Assembly (NCBI GenBank): GCA_905250115.1 | Contig: CAJNOI010000055.1 | Span: 17,029-81,028, forward strand | From: Adineta steineri | Taxonomy: Eukaryota > Rotifera > Eurotatoria > Adinetida > Adinetidae | DNA length: 64,000 bases | Direction: 5' to 3' | Shown: in pieces, positions 31,558 to 42,592 of the stretch | How positions within the stretch are numbered: the stretch's first letter is position 1 | Layout of the letters: each line of letters starts with the position of its first letter | Position numbers and translations under genes: made by a program | Notes under the pieces: generated by a model | Told to the model about the DNA's origin: nothing | Seen by the model: only the letters and a program-made list of their open reading frames with translations | The model's database searches: none

Positions 31558-33366
31558 ATTGTTTTGCTTTATGTTTTCAAAAACACTTTAAATTGTTTAA
31601 AATTACTAAGTTACTAGTTTTTTTTCTTATATTTTCTACATCTCTTTCCATATTTAATATTTAATCATCACAAAAGGCACCACACTGTTTTGCAGAAAAT
31701 GTTTGTTAGAAAAAAAACAGCATAGTCATGATTATATTATTCACAAAGAAAAGTTTAGAAGTTGCCTTCTTCATAAATAACAGTTTTTTTGTTAATTAAA
31801 CTGTGTGTTAATATTGCTCAACGAGTATTATGGAAAAGAAATACACATATGGCGATTACATATCTTTCTTTTATTAAGTATTTCAAGAAGAGAAAAATAA
31901 ACATAAAATTGTTTTATAAAGAAAAATAATTAAAGAAATGGAAAATACAAAAGAAATATTTCAATGAGTTATTTATATTATCCTTCGTTCTTTTCTGTTC
32001 AATTATTCATTTGAAGAATAGAAAGAAAACGACTTGTTCATTTCTTAAATACAATTAGAAGTTTATTTAGATATATAATTCTTCTTTTCTTCAGATAAAT
32101 TCTTTAAGTTAGAGAAACAAAAGTTTAATGTCAATTAAACTTTGATATTTTTTATTTTGTCTGTATGGATACAAATGTAAAATCAAACTGTTAATTTAAA
32201 TTATCTCTTTATTTTTAGTCGTACACCGGAATTTAATGAGTAATTTCTTTTTAAAAGTGAAATACTCATTCCTGTTTTCTTCATAAAAAACATAAGTGTA
32301 ATGTATAACATCTTCAATTATCAGTGTTCGTCTTATATTTAAATAAAATGGATGTATTTGAACAGTAACAAATAGAATAGAAATCTATGATTATTTCACA
32401 AAAAGTAATTTGAGTACTCAATCGTTATACTCAGGTACACATATGTATCATTGCTATTATATTTACTCACACAATTATAATAAATTGATCGATCATATTT
32501 GTCTTTAATTATATTTATGTTATCAAACATTTAATAATATCCCAGCAGCTTGCAAAATAGATGTTACGACAATAGAATTAATAAGTACAATCTATTATGC
32601 AAGAATTTGATGTATGTAGAAGCTTTTCATAGAAGAAAAGACGATACAACTGCGTTAGATTACTATATTTAATCGTTAAATAACAAACAATAACAAAATG
32701 ATTACATCAAAGTAGTGATATGGATTCAATCGTGTCAAAGTAAACATACCAGTGGTTTTTCTCATGTTTCCTTCATTCTACTTTGAAAATGAAAATTACG
32801 GTATAGCAATATCATCTCTGAAGAAAGTAATTTACATTTTTTGAGTTATTGTATCACTATCAAACGATATCTTTAAAATATATTTATGAAAAATTAGCAT
32901 TAACCTATTCGAACATTAGTGGCTTGTTAGTATTTGCATATACTGATATCATACCGATTTATGTAATTCAGGAAGATCTTGAAGGGCCGATAGTTTATTG
33001 TCAGAAACTAGATCTGTGGATATTCAATATAACTTCAAACCCATTGATTCACATTCTTTTTTTCTGTTAAACGTGTAGCTGGATTTCAATAGAAAAATAT
33101 TCATGTTTGGCATTCTGCTGTAAGAATTGGTGTATTTCTAGTTAATGATGTCGTACTACTCATTTTGTTCATGATAGTAAAACGACTAAATCGAACATTT
33201 CTATATCTAAAATGTTATTGAATAGTAAGAATTATTTTTTTCACTCTTTATTTTCTTATAATATTTGAGAAATAAAACAGTTAATTAATAAATGAATATG
33301 AGTTTATTTATTTTAATGCTAAATACCAATTGCACATAAAGATTGTAATTTTTATCATCTATTGGT
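31558..33366. other. Intergenic, AT-rich
   Basis: About 1.8 kb with long A and T runs. One + strand frame (32849-33070) is hydrophobic and has no splice or domain support. No repeat family member recognised. Confidence 0.5.
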
Positions 33367-33969
33367 TCATTTTCCGCGGCTGGAACGTCGTGTTGCTATT
33401 TCATTCGCAGCGGCAATTCCAAAAAAATAGATTGCATCGGGTAACTTATTGGAAAATACCTTCACTCTATATTTAACTGAGAAAAACTTCAATCTGGATT
33501 CCTTCTCAGATGTAGCCAAAGTTGTTCGATTACCTTCATCTCGAAAGGATATGCTTCGATCATCTCCCTTTTTACGTAACACATTCACACGATATCCATT
33601 CCATTCAATGAAGATGTCGTTAGATAATTTGTGATAAATTGTTCCATTTATCGTTTCATTAGAAATAGGATCAAAAATAGAGATTATACCGTTGTACATA
33701 AGATTTACAATTTTTTCTTTCAACGTAGCGACGATTTTTTTCGACGGATGAGCAACAAGTTCGAGATTTTGCATCAAACCAAATCGACTTTGGATGCGAT
33801 ATTTCAGTGTAAGTCCCGTTGTATCTAAAATTGAGAATTCAGGAGCTCTGATGAGTTTGAAGAAATGGCCTTTGATAAGATAAGATCGAACTGCAGGTAG
33901 AGGATTGACAGGAGCGAATACAACAGTTACCAATAATAGAACACAGGAGAAGAAACGAATCGATATCAT
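33367..33969 (-). CDS. Secreted LURP-one/tubby-like C-terminal domain protein
   Basis: A single exon of 200 residues. A signal peptide opens the protein (IRFFSCVLLLVTVVFAPVNP). The body follows the LURP-one related fold: YLIKGHFFKLIRAPEFSILD, GLTLKYRIQSRFGLMQNLEL and HPSKKIVATLKEKIV, then IFIEWNGYRVNVLRKKG and a final SVKYRVKVFSNKLPDAIYFF. The family is a 12-stranded barrel around a helix, related to tubby and scramblase cores; in plants and animals it is normally cytosolic and lipid-associated. A cleavable signal peptide is therefore unusual, though several invertebrate secreted forms may exist. Two N-glycosylation sequons (NET, NGT) fit export. No lesion. The C-terminus ends in a basic tail (TRRSSRGK). 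Confidence 0.78.
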   Translation of the reverse strand: MISIRFFSCVLLLVTVVFAPVNPLPAVRSYLIKGHFFKLIRAPEFSILDTTGLTLKYRIQSRFGLMQNLELVAHPSKKIVATLKEKIVNLMYNGIISIFDPISNETINGTIYHKLSNDIFIEWNGYRVNVLRKKGDDRSISFRDEGNRTTLATSEKESRLKFFSVKYRVKVFSNKLPDAIYFFGIAAANEIATRRSSRGK

Positions 33970-35530
33970 CTTATGTCACCTTGTAATCGATGTGTAGTTG
34001 TGTATGACCTTAAAAATATCAAATTGAAACAATTTATATAGATCCATTTTTCTATGATTAATATTCGAGTACATACTCTTGATAAAAAGCCTTTCATTGT
34101 ATGATTTAATGAGAACTATTCATCTCAAAACAAATAGATAAATCTCAACTGAAAAACATGAAAAGATATTTATGCTAAAGGCGTAAATAAAAAAATCTCA
34201 ATGTGCTTGAGAATGTCGACGTGTATCTTTCTCTTTTTAATTGACATTTATATCTGCAGCTATACCCTCAAGTTTATATATAAATCAAAGGTCATCTCAG
34301 ACCAAATGTAGACGATTCATTCTGTTTTTTCATATGAATTATATTCAAAACGAAAAAAAAGAATTCAAAGTCATGTCGTGAGATTCAAATAATCAATTGA
34401 AGTTTACATTGGCATTACTACTTTCTTTATGAGATCTATTACACGACACAATAAAATTGTCAAAAAAAACGTTTTATATTTTTTCAAATTTAATATGTGC
34501 TTTTTTTCACGTGACTCGAGTCTAATTTTAGTATCTTCAATCTTAGTTTATCTATTTGTTAGCTTTAGTGCATATACTGAATGCAAGATATTCGTATACT
34601 AAAGTACTTTTTAAGAACGCATTTGGAGATATATTCTACTTCCAATGTGTCATACGATCTTGGTATAGTGATGATCATAAGCCTGATATTATTGTCACAA
34701 AGTTCGATAGTCAGAATATCAGTGTTTTTTTCTCGTTAAATGCTGACGAAGAAACTTAATTCTATTATTGTATACTAATCGTGTACCACCTTCTATCCAA
34801 AACAATTCGATATAAATATAACAAATGCGCTAGTATTTAATTGTGAATTCAGCTTTTTAAGAAACTTTGCCCGAAAATAAATAAATCTTGAGAGTGAGGG
34901 TAATGATGAATAGATCATAGTCAATCTCTCATTATTTAATGGACAGCCAACGGACGTAGGAAGTAAAATAAAATCTGTAGCACTGTCAAATCTACTACTT
35001 ATCAAAAGTTTCCTTGAGAAAAATTCAAAAAAATCAAGAGTAAAAAGCATCAAACAGGACGTTTGTAACATTATTAATATAACATGGAAATAGGTATGAC
35101 TGAACGAGAGGGTGCATTTGAAGTCAGAAAAATAAAGAACGATTCATGTTAAAAAATTCGTTGATCTATTGGGTAGAATGACATTGAAGAAGAACTTGAT
35201 ATGAAATTAGTGCATAAGGAACATGAACAAGAACAAAGACGAAAAGTACATAACTTCTCTTTCGCTTATGTTTTAAGATACAAATCGATTGTTCTTCTTT
35301 TATCAGCATGTGTTATATAGCCATAGCTAATGACAATATATGCCATTCAGTTCGCAGACCTGAATGAACTGTTATTCATATTTTCCTCAATGCTTAGATA
35401 GCATCATTAAAGAATGATCATTAGTGTTAAAAAATTTAGTCATATATTTAATTAATAATTAATAAAAAATCAGTTTATGCATTGAGATTCACTATCGTTT
35501 TTGTGAAACCATAATTATTTTGTTTTCCTA
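33970..35530. other. Intergenic
   Basis: AT-rich. A weak palindrome-like pair lies at about 34203-34270 (CTTGAGAATGTCGACGTGTA ... TACCCTCAAG), probably an eroded member of the G/T-C/A family. A short charged segment near 35184-35245 reads DIEEELDMKLVHKEHEQEQR in one frame and may be an exon relic. Minus-strand frame 34793-35071 lacks support. Confidence 0.4.
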
Positions 35531-37263
35531 TCACCAAAAATATACGTTTCGACCCGGAATAGTTTGATGCATCTTCGATATAAGTTGTTTGCCTTGACCA
35601 TCAATTGGATTTGCGCCAAGATCCAATGTCATGAGTGTCTAGATGAAATAGTGATCATAAGTGGAAAGACACAACAAGTGAAGCTGTTACTTTATTGACT
35701 TTTAAAGCATTGACAAAATACTCTGCTCCTTGAACATCGATATCATTATACCTCATATCGAGTGAGATAAGTGTCTATGTAAAATAATGAATGACGAAAC
35801 AAATACAAATATGTTCAATAAATGTTACTTGATTTTGCTGTAAACCATTGGCAATATACTGTGCTCCTTGGTTATTGATATGATTTCTGTAGATATTAAG
35901 TGCGGTAAGTCCCTAAACGTAATAGCAAGTACAGAATACAATGGAAAGATTGAGAGAAAGTATGGTACCTCGTTTTGTTTCAAAGCATCGGCAAGATCGT
36001 GCACTCCTTGTGGCCCAATCATAATACATCCCAAAAATAGTGTGGTCAGTGTCTATATAAAGTCTTATGTAAATTGTAGATGAAAAAAGTTGACAACATG
36101 TACTTTATTTTTTTTTAGAGCATTAGCAAGATGCGCTATTCCGTCATCGCTAATTTCATTGGAGCTGAGATCAAGTGAGTTGAGAGTCTGTATGAAATAA
36201 TGGTGAAGTGATTTCATTGAGCGAGTTGAACAGAAATGTTACTTTGTTTTTCTGCAGGCTATGAGCGAGATGTTCTGTTCCATTGTTACCAATTTGAGTC
36301 AGACTCAGCTCAAGTATAGTGAGCGTCTATATATAATAACATGCGGTTCATAAATTGAGAAGATGACGGATGTGTTACCGTGTTTTGCTCTAAAATATTG
36401 GCAAGATACTGTGCTCCAAGATCACCAATTTCATTGCCGTTTAATGCAAGTGTAATGAGTGTCTATTGCAAAACAATATCTGAAAGATAGAATGAAAAGA
36501 CTCGGATGAATTTACATTGTTTGTTTCTAGAGCATTCGCGAGATGTTGTACTCCTTGTGGACCTATTTGAACAGATCCGAGTATCAGTGTAGAGAGTGTC
36601 TATTTGAAACAGTTAATGTATATTGTTATAGAAAAAATTATAGAAGGATTACTTTGTTTTCTCGTAGGCCATCGGCAAGGTATTGTGCTCCTTGATCACC
36701 AATTGCGTTAGAATGGAGTTCTAGTGTAGTGAGTCTCTAAATATCATATTGAGTGAACGAAACATATATAGATTGTGAGAAGATGTTACGGTGTTTCGCT
36801 TGAGATCATTAGCCAGATAGTATGCTCCTTGTGGACCGAATTGATTGTATCCAAGTACCAGTGTATTGAGTGTCTATGTATCAAAATGATTGAGTGATAA
36901 AATGAGAAGAGAAGAGGTTTACTTTATTTCGTTGAAGAGCATCGACAATATGTAGAACACCTAGATCACTGAGAGGACAATTGAATACGGTAAGTACAGT
37001 GAATGTCTATATAGTAAAACACAAACTGAAATAAACATTTATGTTCCTATCTTTTTTAAGATTGTTAAAGCTCTTCTAAAATATTTCGAAAATGTAGAAA
37101 AACTCACTTGATAGCGATGGTAGCTATCTAGAATTGTATCGATGCGTATACATACATTTTGCATAGAACATAACATAGTTAAATCGTCAAGCTGATCAAA
37201 AACTCGATACATAAGTTCTACTGGCAATCCCAGAAGAGATGAAATCATTTTATTAGACATCAA
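35531..37263 (-). CDS. F-box protein with eleven leucine-rich repeats, one repeat per exon
   Basis: Twelve exons, all phase 0. Exon 1 (37263-37108) encodes an F-box-like domain: LGLPVELMYRVFDQLDDLTM with CIRIDTILDSYHRYQ. Ten exons of exactly 84 nt follow, starting at 37006, 36873, 36736, 36599, 36462, 36326, 36187, 36052, 35912 and 35774, each a 28-residue repeat of the RNI/NOD type. Examples: TLITLALNGNEIGDLGAQYL, then ANILEQNT; TLNSLDLSSNEISDDGIAHL, then ANALKKNK. The final exon (35638-35531) is an eleventh repeat with a capping tail, GRNVYFW. Introns between repeats are 49-56 bp; the first is 101 bp. Total 367 residues. F-box proteins recruit substrates to SCF ubiquitin ligases through their repeats, so a substrate-receptor role is likely; the target is unknown. 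The first LRR is the most diverged. All splice sites are canonical. Confidence 0.9.
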
Positions 37264-37586
37264 CGAAAGTTAACAATTGCCTCAAAATTGTACAATGACA
37301 CACGTGGATAGAAGAATGCCAATAATAAAAAATGTGAAAGCCGTATGGTTTAATCTTTAAAGTAAAATAATAAGAAAGAATAAAATAGATGTATTAAACT
37401 GAGCGCATTTCTAAATCTGTTTTAAAACTAAAAAATACGACTGCCAATTAGAATCGTTATCTATGAATTTAATTGTAACCATAGATAATTATTTTCTAAA
37501 TCATTTCACAACAATACACTCTGATAATGTAAAAGTAGAAAACTGTTTTTTTAACACTTAAGTACAATAATTGAGTAGAGATAAAT
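37264..37586. other. Intergenic
   Basis: About 320 bp of AT-rich sequence between two minus-strand genes; it must hold the F-box gene promoter and the 3' end of the next gene. Nothing else seen. Confidence 0.5.
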
Positions 37587-39637
37587 TCATTGATTACTAG
37601 TAGATAAGGTTGGGGCTTCATCACATTCTAATAGACAAATAGCACCGTATTTATTTAACCATTTTAATTCTTCTCTAACTTTTATTTTTTCATGCCATGG
37701 ATTAGTTTTAACTAGATGACCTTCACCTGGAAAAACAATTAATTTCGATGGTATACCAAGAATATGAAGAGCTCGTTTTAATAGATAAGATTGTGCAGTT
37801 GGAACTCGACAATCATTTTCACCCGTAACCATATGCGTTGGTGTTCGAACTTTGTGTAACTGAAATATTGCAGCTTCTTGTTGATAGCGATCAGGTGTTT
37901 GCCACGGCAAGCCACCTATCTTGTGACTTCTAAACAAAGGTAGATCAGTTATTTCCCAAGAACTTACATGATCAACACAACCCGCACCAGTCACAGCAAC
38001 ATTGAAGCGAGTGGTCTGAGTAATCAACCAATTCGTCAAATGTCCACCGTAACTGTATCCTCCAATGCTTAGTCTTTTAGGATCAACAATACCATCTTGT
38101 ATTAATGCATCAACACCAAATAAAACATCCTTGCCTGGTGGTGAAAACAATTCTTTAAATACACCTTGAAGAAATTCATCACCATAACCTATACACAAAA
38201 AAAAAATAGATATTATCGATAATATCGTGACATACATGATTTAGCATACCTGTTGAACCTCGATAGTTTGGTTGAAACACAAGCCAACCTTCTGTGGCCA
38301 TCATCAAAGCAATATCGAGTCCACCGACATGAAAAACATTTAAATTGGCTGAATATGGTCCACCGTGCATGAGTACTAATAGTGGTAAATTTTTCTCTTG
38401 ATATTGATCTGGAGGATAGAGAAGAATACCTTCTATTTCGGTTCCATCGTCTTTATTTGTCCATCGATATTTTGTACCTTTGGGTAGATTTCGTTCGGTA
38501 AATAATTTATTTTCATTTGTGACTTTCTTTGCTGGTGTCAAATGATCAATTGTATTTGTAAAATAGATTTCTTGAGGAGCATCAAATGAAGAATGAATGA
38601 AAGCAATTCTGGATTTGTTGTTAACAAAATTGGTAACGATATTTTCGTAAGTTCCATTCCAGCCTGTTCGTTTGATCAATGGATGACATATCGATTCTTG
38701 AGTATAAACTTGTATCTCCGTATTCAATTGACAAAGAATAATAACACCCTTTCGACCTCCTTCTAACAGGGCAAAATCTTTTACTGTACCGGAGAATTGA
38801 TCAGCCCAACGATCAACGTGACCGTTGGTAATATTGAGTGAGTAAAGTCGTTCTTGATTCTCGTGATATCCACTTTCATTCGACACGTCACCCTCAACTG
38901 TGAATAGAATCGTGTCATTATTCAACCATTTCAAATTTCGTTCTGAAACATGATTTTTCATCAATAGAACAGGTGTGAGTGGCGAAGAACTTGTCAAATC
39001 ATAGGAAAAGATTTTATAATCATCCATTGACTCCATCTGGTGCACAGATTAATTCGAGCACGTGCAATGAAATATTAAATACAGGTTCAATTTTCACTCG
39101 GCTTAAATCTGTAATGTCGATACGATAGATTGTATCACCTCGTTCATTATCTCGATATTCAACGACATCATTCCATTGCTCATTGTATGCTTTATAGTAT
39201 TCGTTTGATAATTGAGTTCGTGATGCAAAGTAAAGACAAGTATTTGTATTCGACCAAGTAAAAGCGTGAATAGGCTCTTTTCTTACTGCAATAGGAAATG
39301 TTTGTTCAGTAAGAGTCGAATAAATATTCATATACACTTGTTGTTCATTGGCAGCATTATTCAATGTGTTTCGAGCTATATAGACAATCCATTCACCTTG
39401 CCAGAGTGGTTTCGGTGAGCCCATGGCACTGCTAGTCACCAATTTTCTATTCTGACTATTGAGCGATTGAAGATAGAGACGATATTCATTGATATTTTGA
39501 TCCCACATAAGATGTTTTGTTTGAATAAGAATCGATTCATTATTGTCCGGCGCAAGTGTCAAAGATAAAAAATCTGTATAGTTGATAAATTCATCTAATG
39601 TAAATTTAGGTTTTGATGATGAATTATGGTCGGTCAT
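37587..39637 (-). pseudogene. Prolyl oligopeptidase family S9 (acylaminoacyl/dipeptidyl peptidase-like) with a frame break in the propeller
   Basis: Coding runs 39637-38250 and 38188-37587 with one good 61-bp intron. The C-terminal alpha/beta hydrolase has the full triad context: GGYSYGGHLTNW (nucleophile Ser), GENDCRVPTAQSYL (Asp) and FPGEGHLVKT (His); the oxyanion region reads LLVLMHGGPYSANLN and QPNYRGSTGYGDEFL. The N-terminal beta-propeller is normal up to LICAPDGVNG, where a stop occurs (about 39020). The next frame resumes at ESMDDYKIFSYDL. In related enzymes about 15 residues separate these phrases, so a small deletion that is not a multiple of three is likely. No splice sites explain the shift. 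Without the lesion it would be a soluble serine peptidase of about 660 residues removing N-terminal (acyl-)amino acids or dipeptides. Sequencing error cannot be excluded. Confidence 0.78.
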
Positions 39638-40965
39638 ATCTAGAAATAGAATATTAAATAAAAGTATTAGAAAGAATTATACTTACTCTATTTTAACTTA
39701 TAGTATGCGTATCGTTTACTTTTTAATGGATGTTGAGGTATTTTGTTATTGCAAAATTTATATAAAATATTTCAGCAACGAAATAAATATTGTCAAAGCC
39801 ACATTATAGTGGTGTAACAATTTGACGCATATATATAATGTGTCCACATGTACCATTACCTTGATAATATATCCACGTTGTAACGATACGAGCTTGATTT
39901 TTCTTTCTTTTCTTGAGTATGAAAATTTCTCTCATCTATCACATTTGTGATGAGATATAGATGAACAAAAAAAGCAAGTTAAATTATAATCGAATGAAAA
40001 GAAAGAAAAGAAAAATGATTGGAGTGTTCTCTCTATCAATGACAACGCGACGAAAAGAGATGTCATGTGTATACTAAGCAGAAGAAAAAAAAATAATGTA
40101 TTCTTAATATAGTAGAAGTATTTAAAGTTATCATAAAACATTTAATTATTAACTTTATATAAAAAGAAATACTAATTATATCAAAACTTCTGTCTTTCAA
40201 AGATCAATGAATTGATAAGGAAGAAAGATGAACCGAGAAATACGGACATACATTTGTTTTAATTGTTTATTCTTCATAACAACACATTCAAAACTATTCT
40301 TTTTCTCAATGAAAAATATTAATCCAGTAAAGATTTGTCTTGTTTTTCTTTCATTTACATGTCGCTACGATGTATGCAGAAAAAAATGATAGAAACAGAG
40401 AGCTTTTTAGGGTGTGGGTGTACTATGCATCACTCTTACACTTTGAAAGTAATATCTTCGATAGCAAAAAAAACTTCAGAAATGAAAAAGAAACAAAACA
40501 AAAAGTATAATTTATTTTCACCGCTATCGTCGTGGTTGTTCTTCATGTAAATTCAAATTGTTTTATATTTATTCACCACTAAGGCGCATCATACAGTCAC
40601 GCAATTGATCTTTGATTTCTTCACTTTCCTAACAAATTAACGAAACTATGAATGTCAAAATCATATTCTGGCACGTAAAAACACTCACCCTATTCTTTAA
40701 TTTTACATCAAACTTCATGTGTTGAGATATTTTCCTCAAAAGATATTGGATGCACATTTAATTATTTTCATAGTGAAATAATCTAAAATAAAATATAATA
40801 TTCAGTTAGAATACATTAATCTTATCTACTGCTCAGTTCGATGTTGTGATTTAATCTAAATTTAGTAAATTACAAATAAAAGCAATAATAGGACACTCTA
40901 AGCTATAAGAATGTGGGTGTGACTATAGATAGAACACACTAATATCCACATCCATACTAACACCC
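39638..40965. other. Intergenic
   Basis: The region holds palindromes at 40408 and 40909. A TATTTCTAG just before the peptidase ATG may be a 5'-UTR acceptor. Open frames 39582-39809, 39932-40141 and 40335-40550 are not supported. Confidence 0.45.
40408..40444. repeat. G/T-C/A palindrome, short
   Basis: The left arm AGGGTGTGGGTGT and right arm CACTCTTACACTT pair weakly. The loop ACTATGCATC is shared with the element at 46846. Confidence 0.65.
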
Positions 40966-40978
40966 ACACTTACCTTCA
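40909..40978. repeat. G/T-C/A palindrome
   Basis: The left arm AATGTGGGTGTGAC and right arm CTAACACCCACACTTACC pair; extra CCACATCCATA lies before the right arm. It borders the first copy of the duplicated promoter segment. Confidence 0.7.
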
Positions 40979-41221
40979 CTCTCACTTTGCCAGCAACTTA
41001 TGTGGCCTCTTATCTTTCATTTTGTTTCTTTCAAGGTCAGTTCTGTATTTTCTGTTTTGTTTTTCTCAAGGTTAGTTCTATATTTTCTGTTTTCTTTTTC
41101 TCAAGGTGAGCTATTGCTTTTCTGTTTATTTCTTTGCAAGAGATAAGAATGTCTACTATGTGTGATACACAGGAGCATGCGAGAGATGGAAAGCGTACAA
41201 CTTCGCCATTTTCTCCTTCTT

Positions 41222-41308
41222 GAGGATGCGTATGAGTGTAGGTGTGAATATTATATCCACCTATCATTCTTACTCACCCACACTCACACCCATACCCACA
41301 CTTACATT
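41222..41308. repeat. G/T-C/A palindrome, extended right arm
   Basis: The left arm GATGCGTATGAGTGTAGGTG and right arm CACCCACACTCACACCCATA pair imperfectly; the right arm is longer, with CCCACAC continuing. The loop is AATATTATATCCACCTATC. Confidence 0.7.
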
Positions 41309-41474
41309 CACTCTCGCCTTACTAGCAACTTATGTGGTCTCTTATCTTTCGTTTTCTTTCTTTCAAGGTTAGTTCTATATTCTCTGTTTTGTTTTTCTCA
41401 AGGTGAGCTATTGCTTTTCTGTTTATTTCTCTGTAAGAGATAAGAACATCCACTGTGTGTGATACACAGAGCAG

Positions 41475-41481
41475 TATATAA
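41475..41481 (+). promoter_or_regulatory. TATA box of the multi-pass membrane protein gene
   Basis: TATATAA lies in GAGCAGTATATAAATGAC, about 175 bp before the ATG at 41657, at the end of duplicated segment B. The equivalent spot in copy A is mutated. A start site near 41505-41510 would follow. Confidence 0.5.
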
Positions 41482-41656
41482 ATGACAGAAAGTGTACAGC
41501 TTCGTTATTTTCTCCTTCTTGCGAACTCATACTGAGCCAAGACTTTCTGTACTCGTCTGGATCTAGTAGTGATAATTACGGCGATTTTTTTTGTATTCGT
41601 TAATTTTAGACTAAAAACTGAACTTTGGCAATCTTCATTTCGCAGTCTCGTAAAAA

Positions 41657-42592
41657 ATGGCGTGGGATTATACCGACTACTTTGATGCTAATTTCCTTAT
41701 TATTTCGTCTACAGTTATTTCTTCTCTACTCTTTACCGGTTTATTATGGAACAGAAGTCCTCATACCTTTTCTAACATGTTTAAGCAAATGTTTGGTATT
41801 GAGTACAAACCGTCTGAAGAGTACATGGGACCAGCAATACTAAATTTGTATGGAGAAAAATTCGAATTGAGGGAGAGGAAAGGTAGGTACTTTGAGATAC
41901 CTCGTGTGTGTCTATGGATGACGACAGGTGTCGTGATTGGAATGACACTAATCGTCTTCATTGATGGGTTAATTCTAAATGTCATTTATCTTCGTCCAAA
42001 TAACGAATGCCCAGACGATGGTGATATGCATTGTTATTCAACTTCTGGTAATAATGAGTACTTCTACTGCAACTCATCTGACATTTTGATTCCCGAATTT
42101 CTGGGTAGTGTCACTTGCTACCGATGGCTTAAGAAAGGATTTTCGACTCTGGAAGTTCTTGAACAGATCGGACTGTGTACTGGACTTTTTCAGATATACG
42201 GTTGGCTCGTGGCGTTTTACGTGCGATTGTTGCTCTATGCTTATGCATTTTCTGGCCCAACTGATAATAGAAAATACGCACGTCCCTTGATGGCATTTTT
42301 GTGTAGCTTCGTCTCAGTATTGGGCCCGATAATTACTTTAATAATTCTTCTAGTGCTCAAAGTTGGTGTAACAGGATTGACAGTAGCAGTTGTGGTTGGT
42401 ATATTGGTTATTGTGTCGGCGATGCAGGTTTTAGTTTGGACCTGGAGAAGAAACAAGAGGCTTATGAACACACTAAAAGAGCTTTCGCGTCATAAGATAG
42501 TACCAAAATCTAGCGAAATGACGGTTTCTGCCGTTGGAAAACAACAACCGCCGATTGAAATTGACAAAGAAAGATGGGCAAATCCAGTTTAA
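41657..42592 (+). CDS. Multi-pass membrane protein of unknown family, intronless
   Basis: A single exon of 311 residues beginning MAWDYTDYFDANFLIISSTV. Hydrophobic segments: about residues 13-32; 88-112 (LWMTTGVVIGMTLIVFIDGL); 172-196 (GLCTGLFQIYGWLVAFYVRL); 208-232 (PLMAFLCSFVSVLGPIITLI); and 236-260 (GVTGLTVAVVVGILVIVSAM). Thus five helices are likely. Between helices 2 and 3 an extracellular-type loop has four Cys (NECPDDGDMHCYS ... YFYCNSS ... SVTCYRW) and a glycosylation sequon. The C-terminal tail is hydrophilic (KELSRHKIVPKSSEMTVSAV). Codons use more G/C at third positions than neighbouring genes. I do not recognise a family; the loop pattern with YRWLKKGF would be a good search probe. 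The start is the first Met and follows the TATA-bearing promoter. Confidence 0.78.
   Translation: MAWDYTDYFDANFLIISSTVISSLLFTGLLWNRSPHTFSNMFKQMFGIEYKPSEEYMGPAILNLYGEKFELRERKGRYFEIPRVCLWMTTGVVIGMTLIVFIDGLILNVIYLRPNNECPDDGDMHCYSTSGNNEYFYCNSSDILIPEFLGSVTCYRWLKKGFSTLEVLEQIGLCTGLFQIYGWLVAFYVRLLLYAYAFSGPTDNRKYARPLMAFLCSFVSVLGPIITLIILLVLKVGVTGLTVAVVVGILVIVSAMQVLVWTWRRNKRLMNTLKELSRHKIVPKSSEMTVSAVGKQQPPIEIDKERWANPV

Larger units (their letters stand above)
40966..41521 (+). repeat. Tandemly duplicated promoter-proximal segment (about 260 + 230 bp)
   Basis: Copy A (40966-41222) and copy B (41293-41521) share, in order: CACTCTC(A/G)C, AGCAACTTATGTGG, TCTTATCTTTC, CTCAAGGTGAGCTATTGCTT, AAGAGATAAGAA, TGTGTGATACACAG and TTTTCTCCTTCTT. 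Inside each copy an approximately 35-bp subunit (CTCAAGGTTAGTTCTATATT followed by TTCTG) repeats three times in A and twice in B. A palindrome (41222-41308) lies between them. Copy B, nearest the gene at 41657, has GCAGTATATAAATGAC where copy A has AGCATGCGAGAGATGG, so only B has a TATA box. Confidence 0.8.

Noticed and set aside
32849-33070. 73-codon plus-strand frame
   Set aside because: Hydrophobic AT-driven sequence with no splice sites or domain match.
34793-35071. 92-codon minus-strand frame
   Set aside because: No signal, domain or composition support; likely chance.
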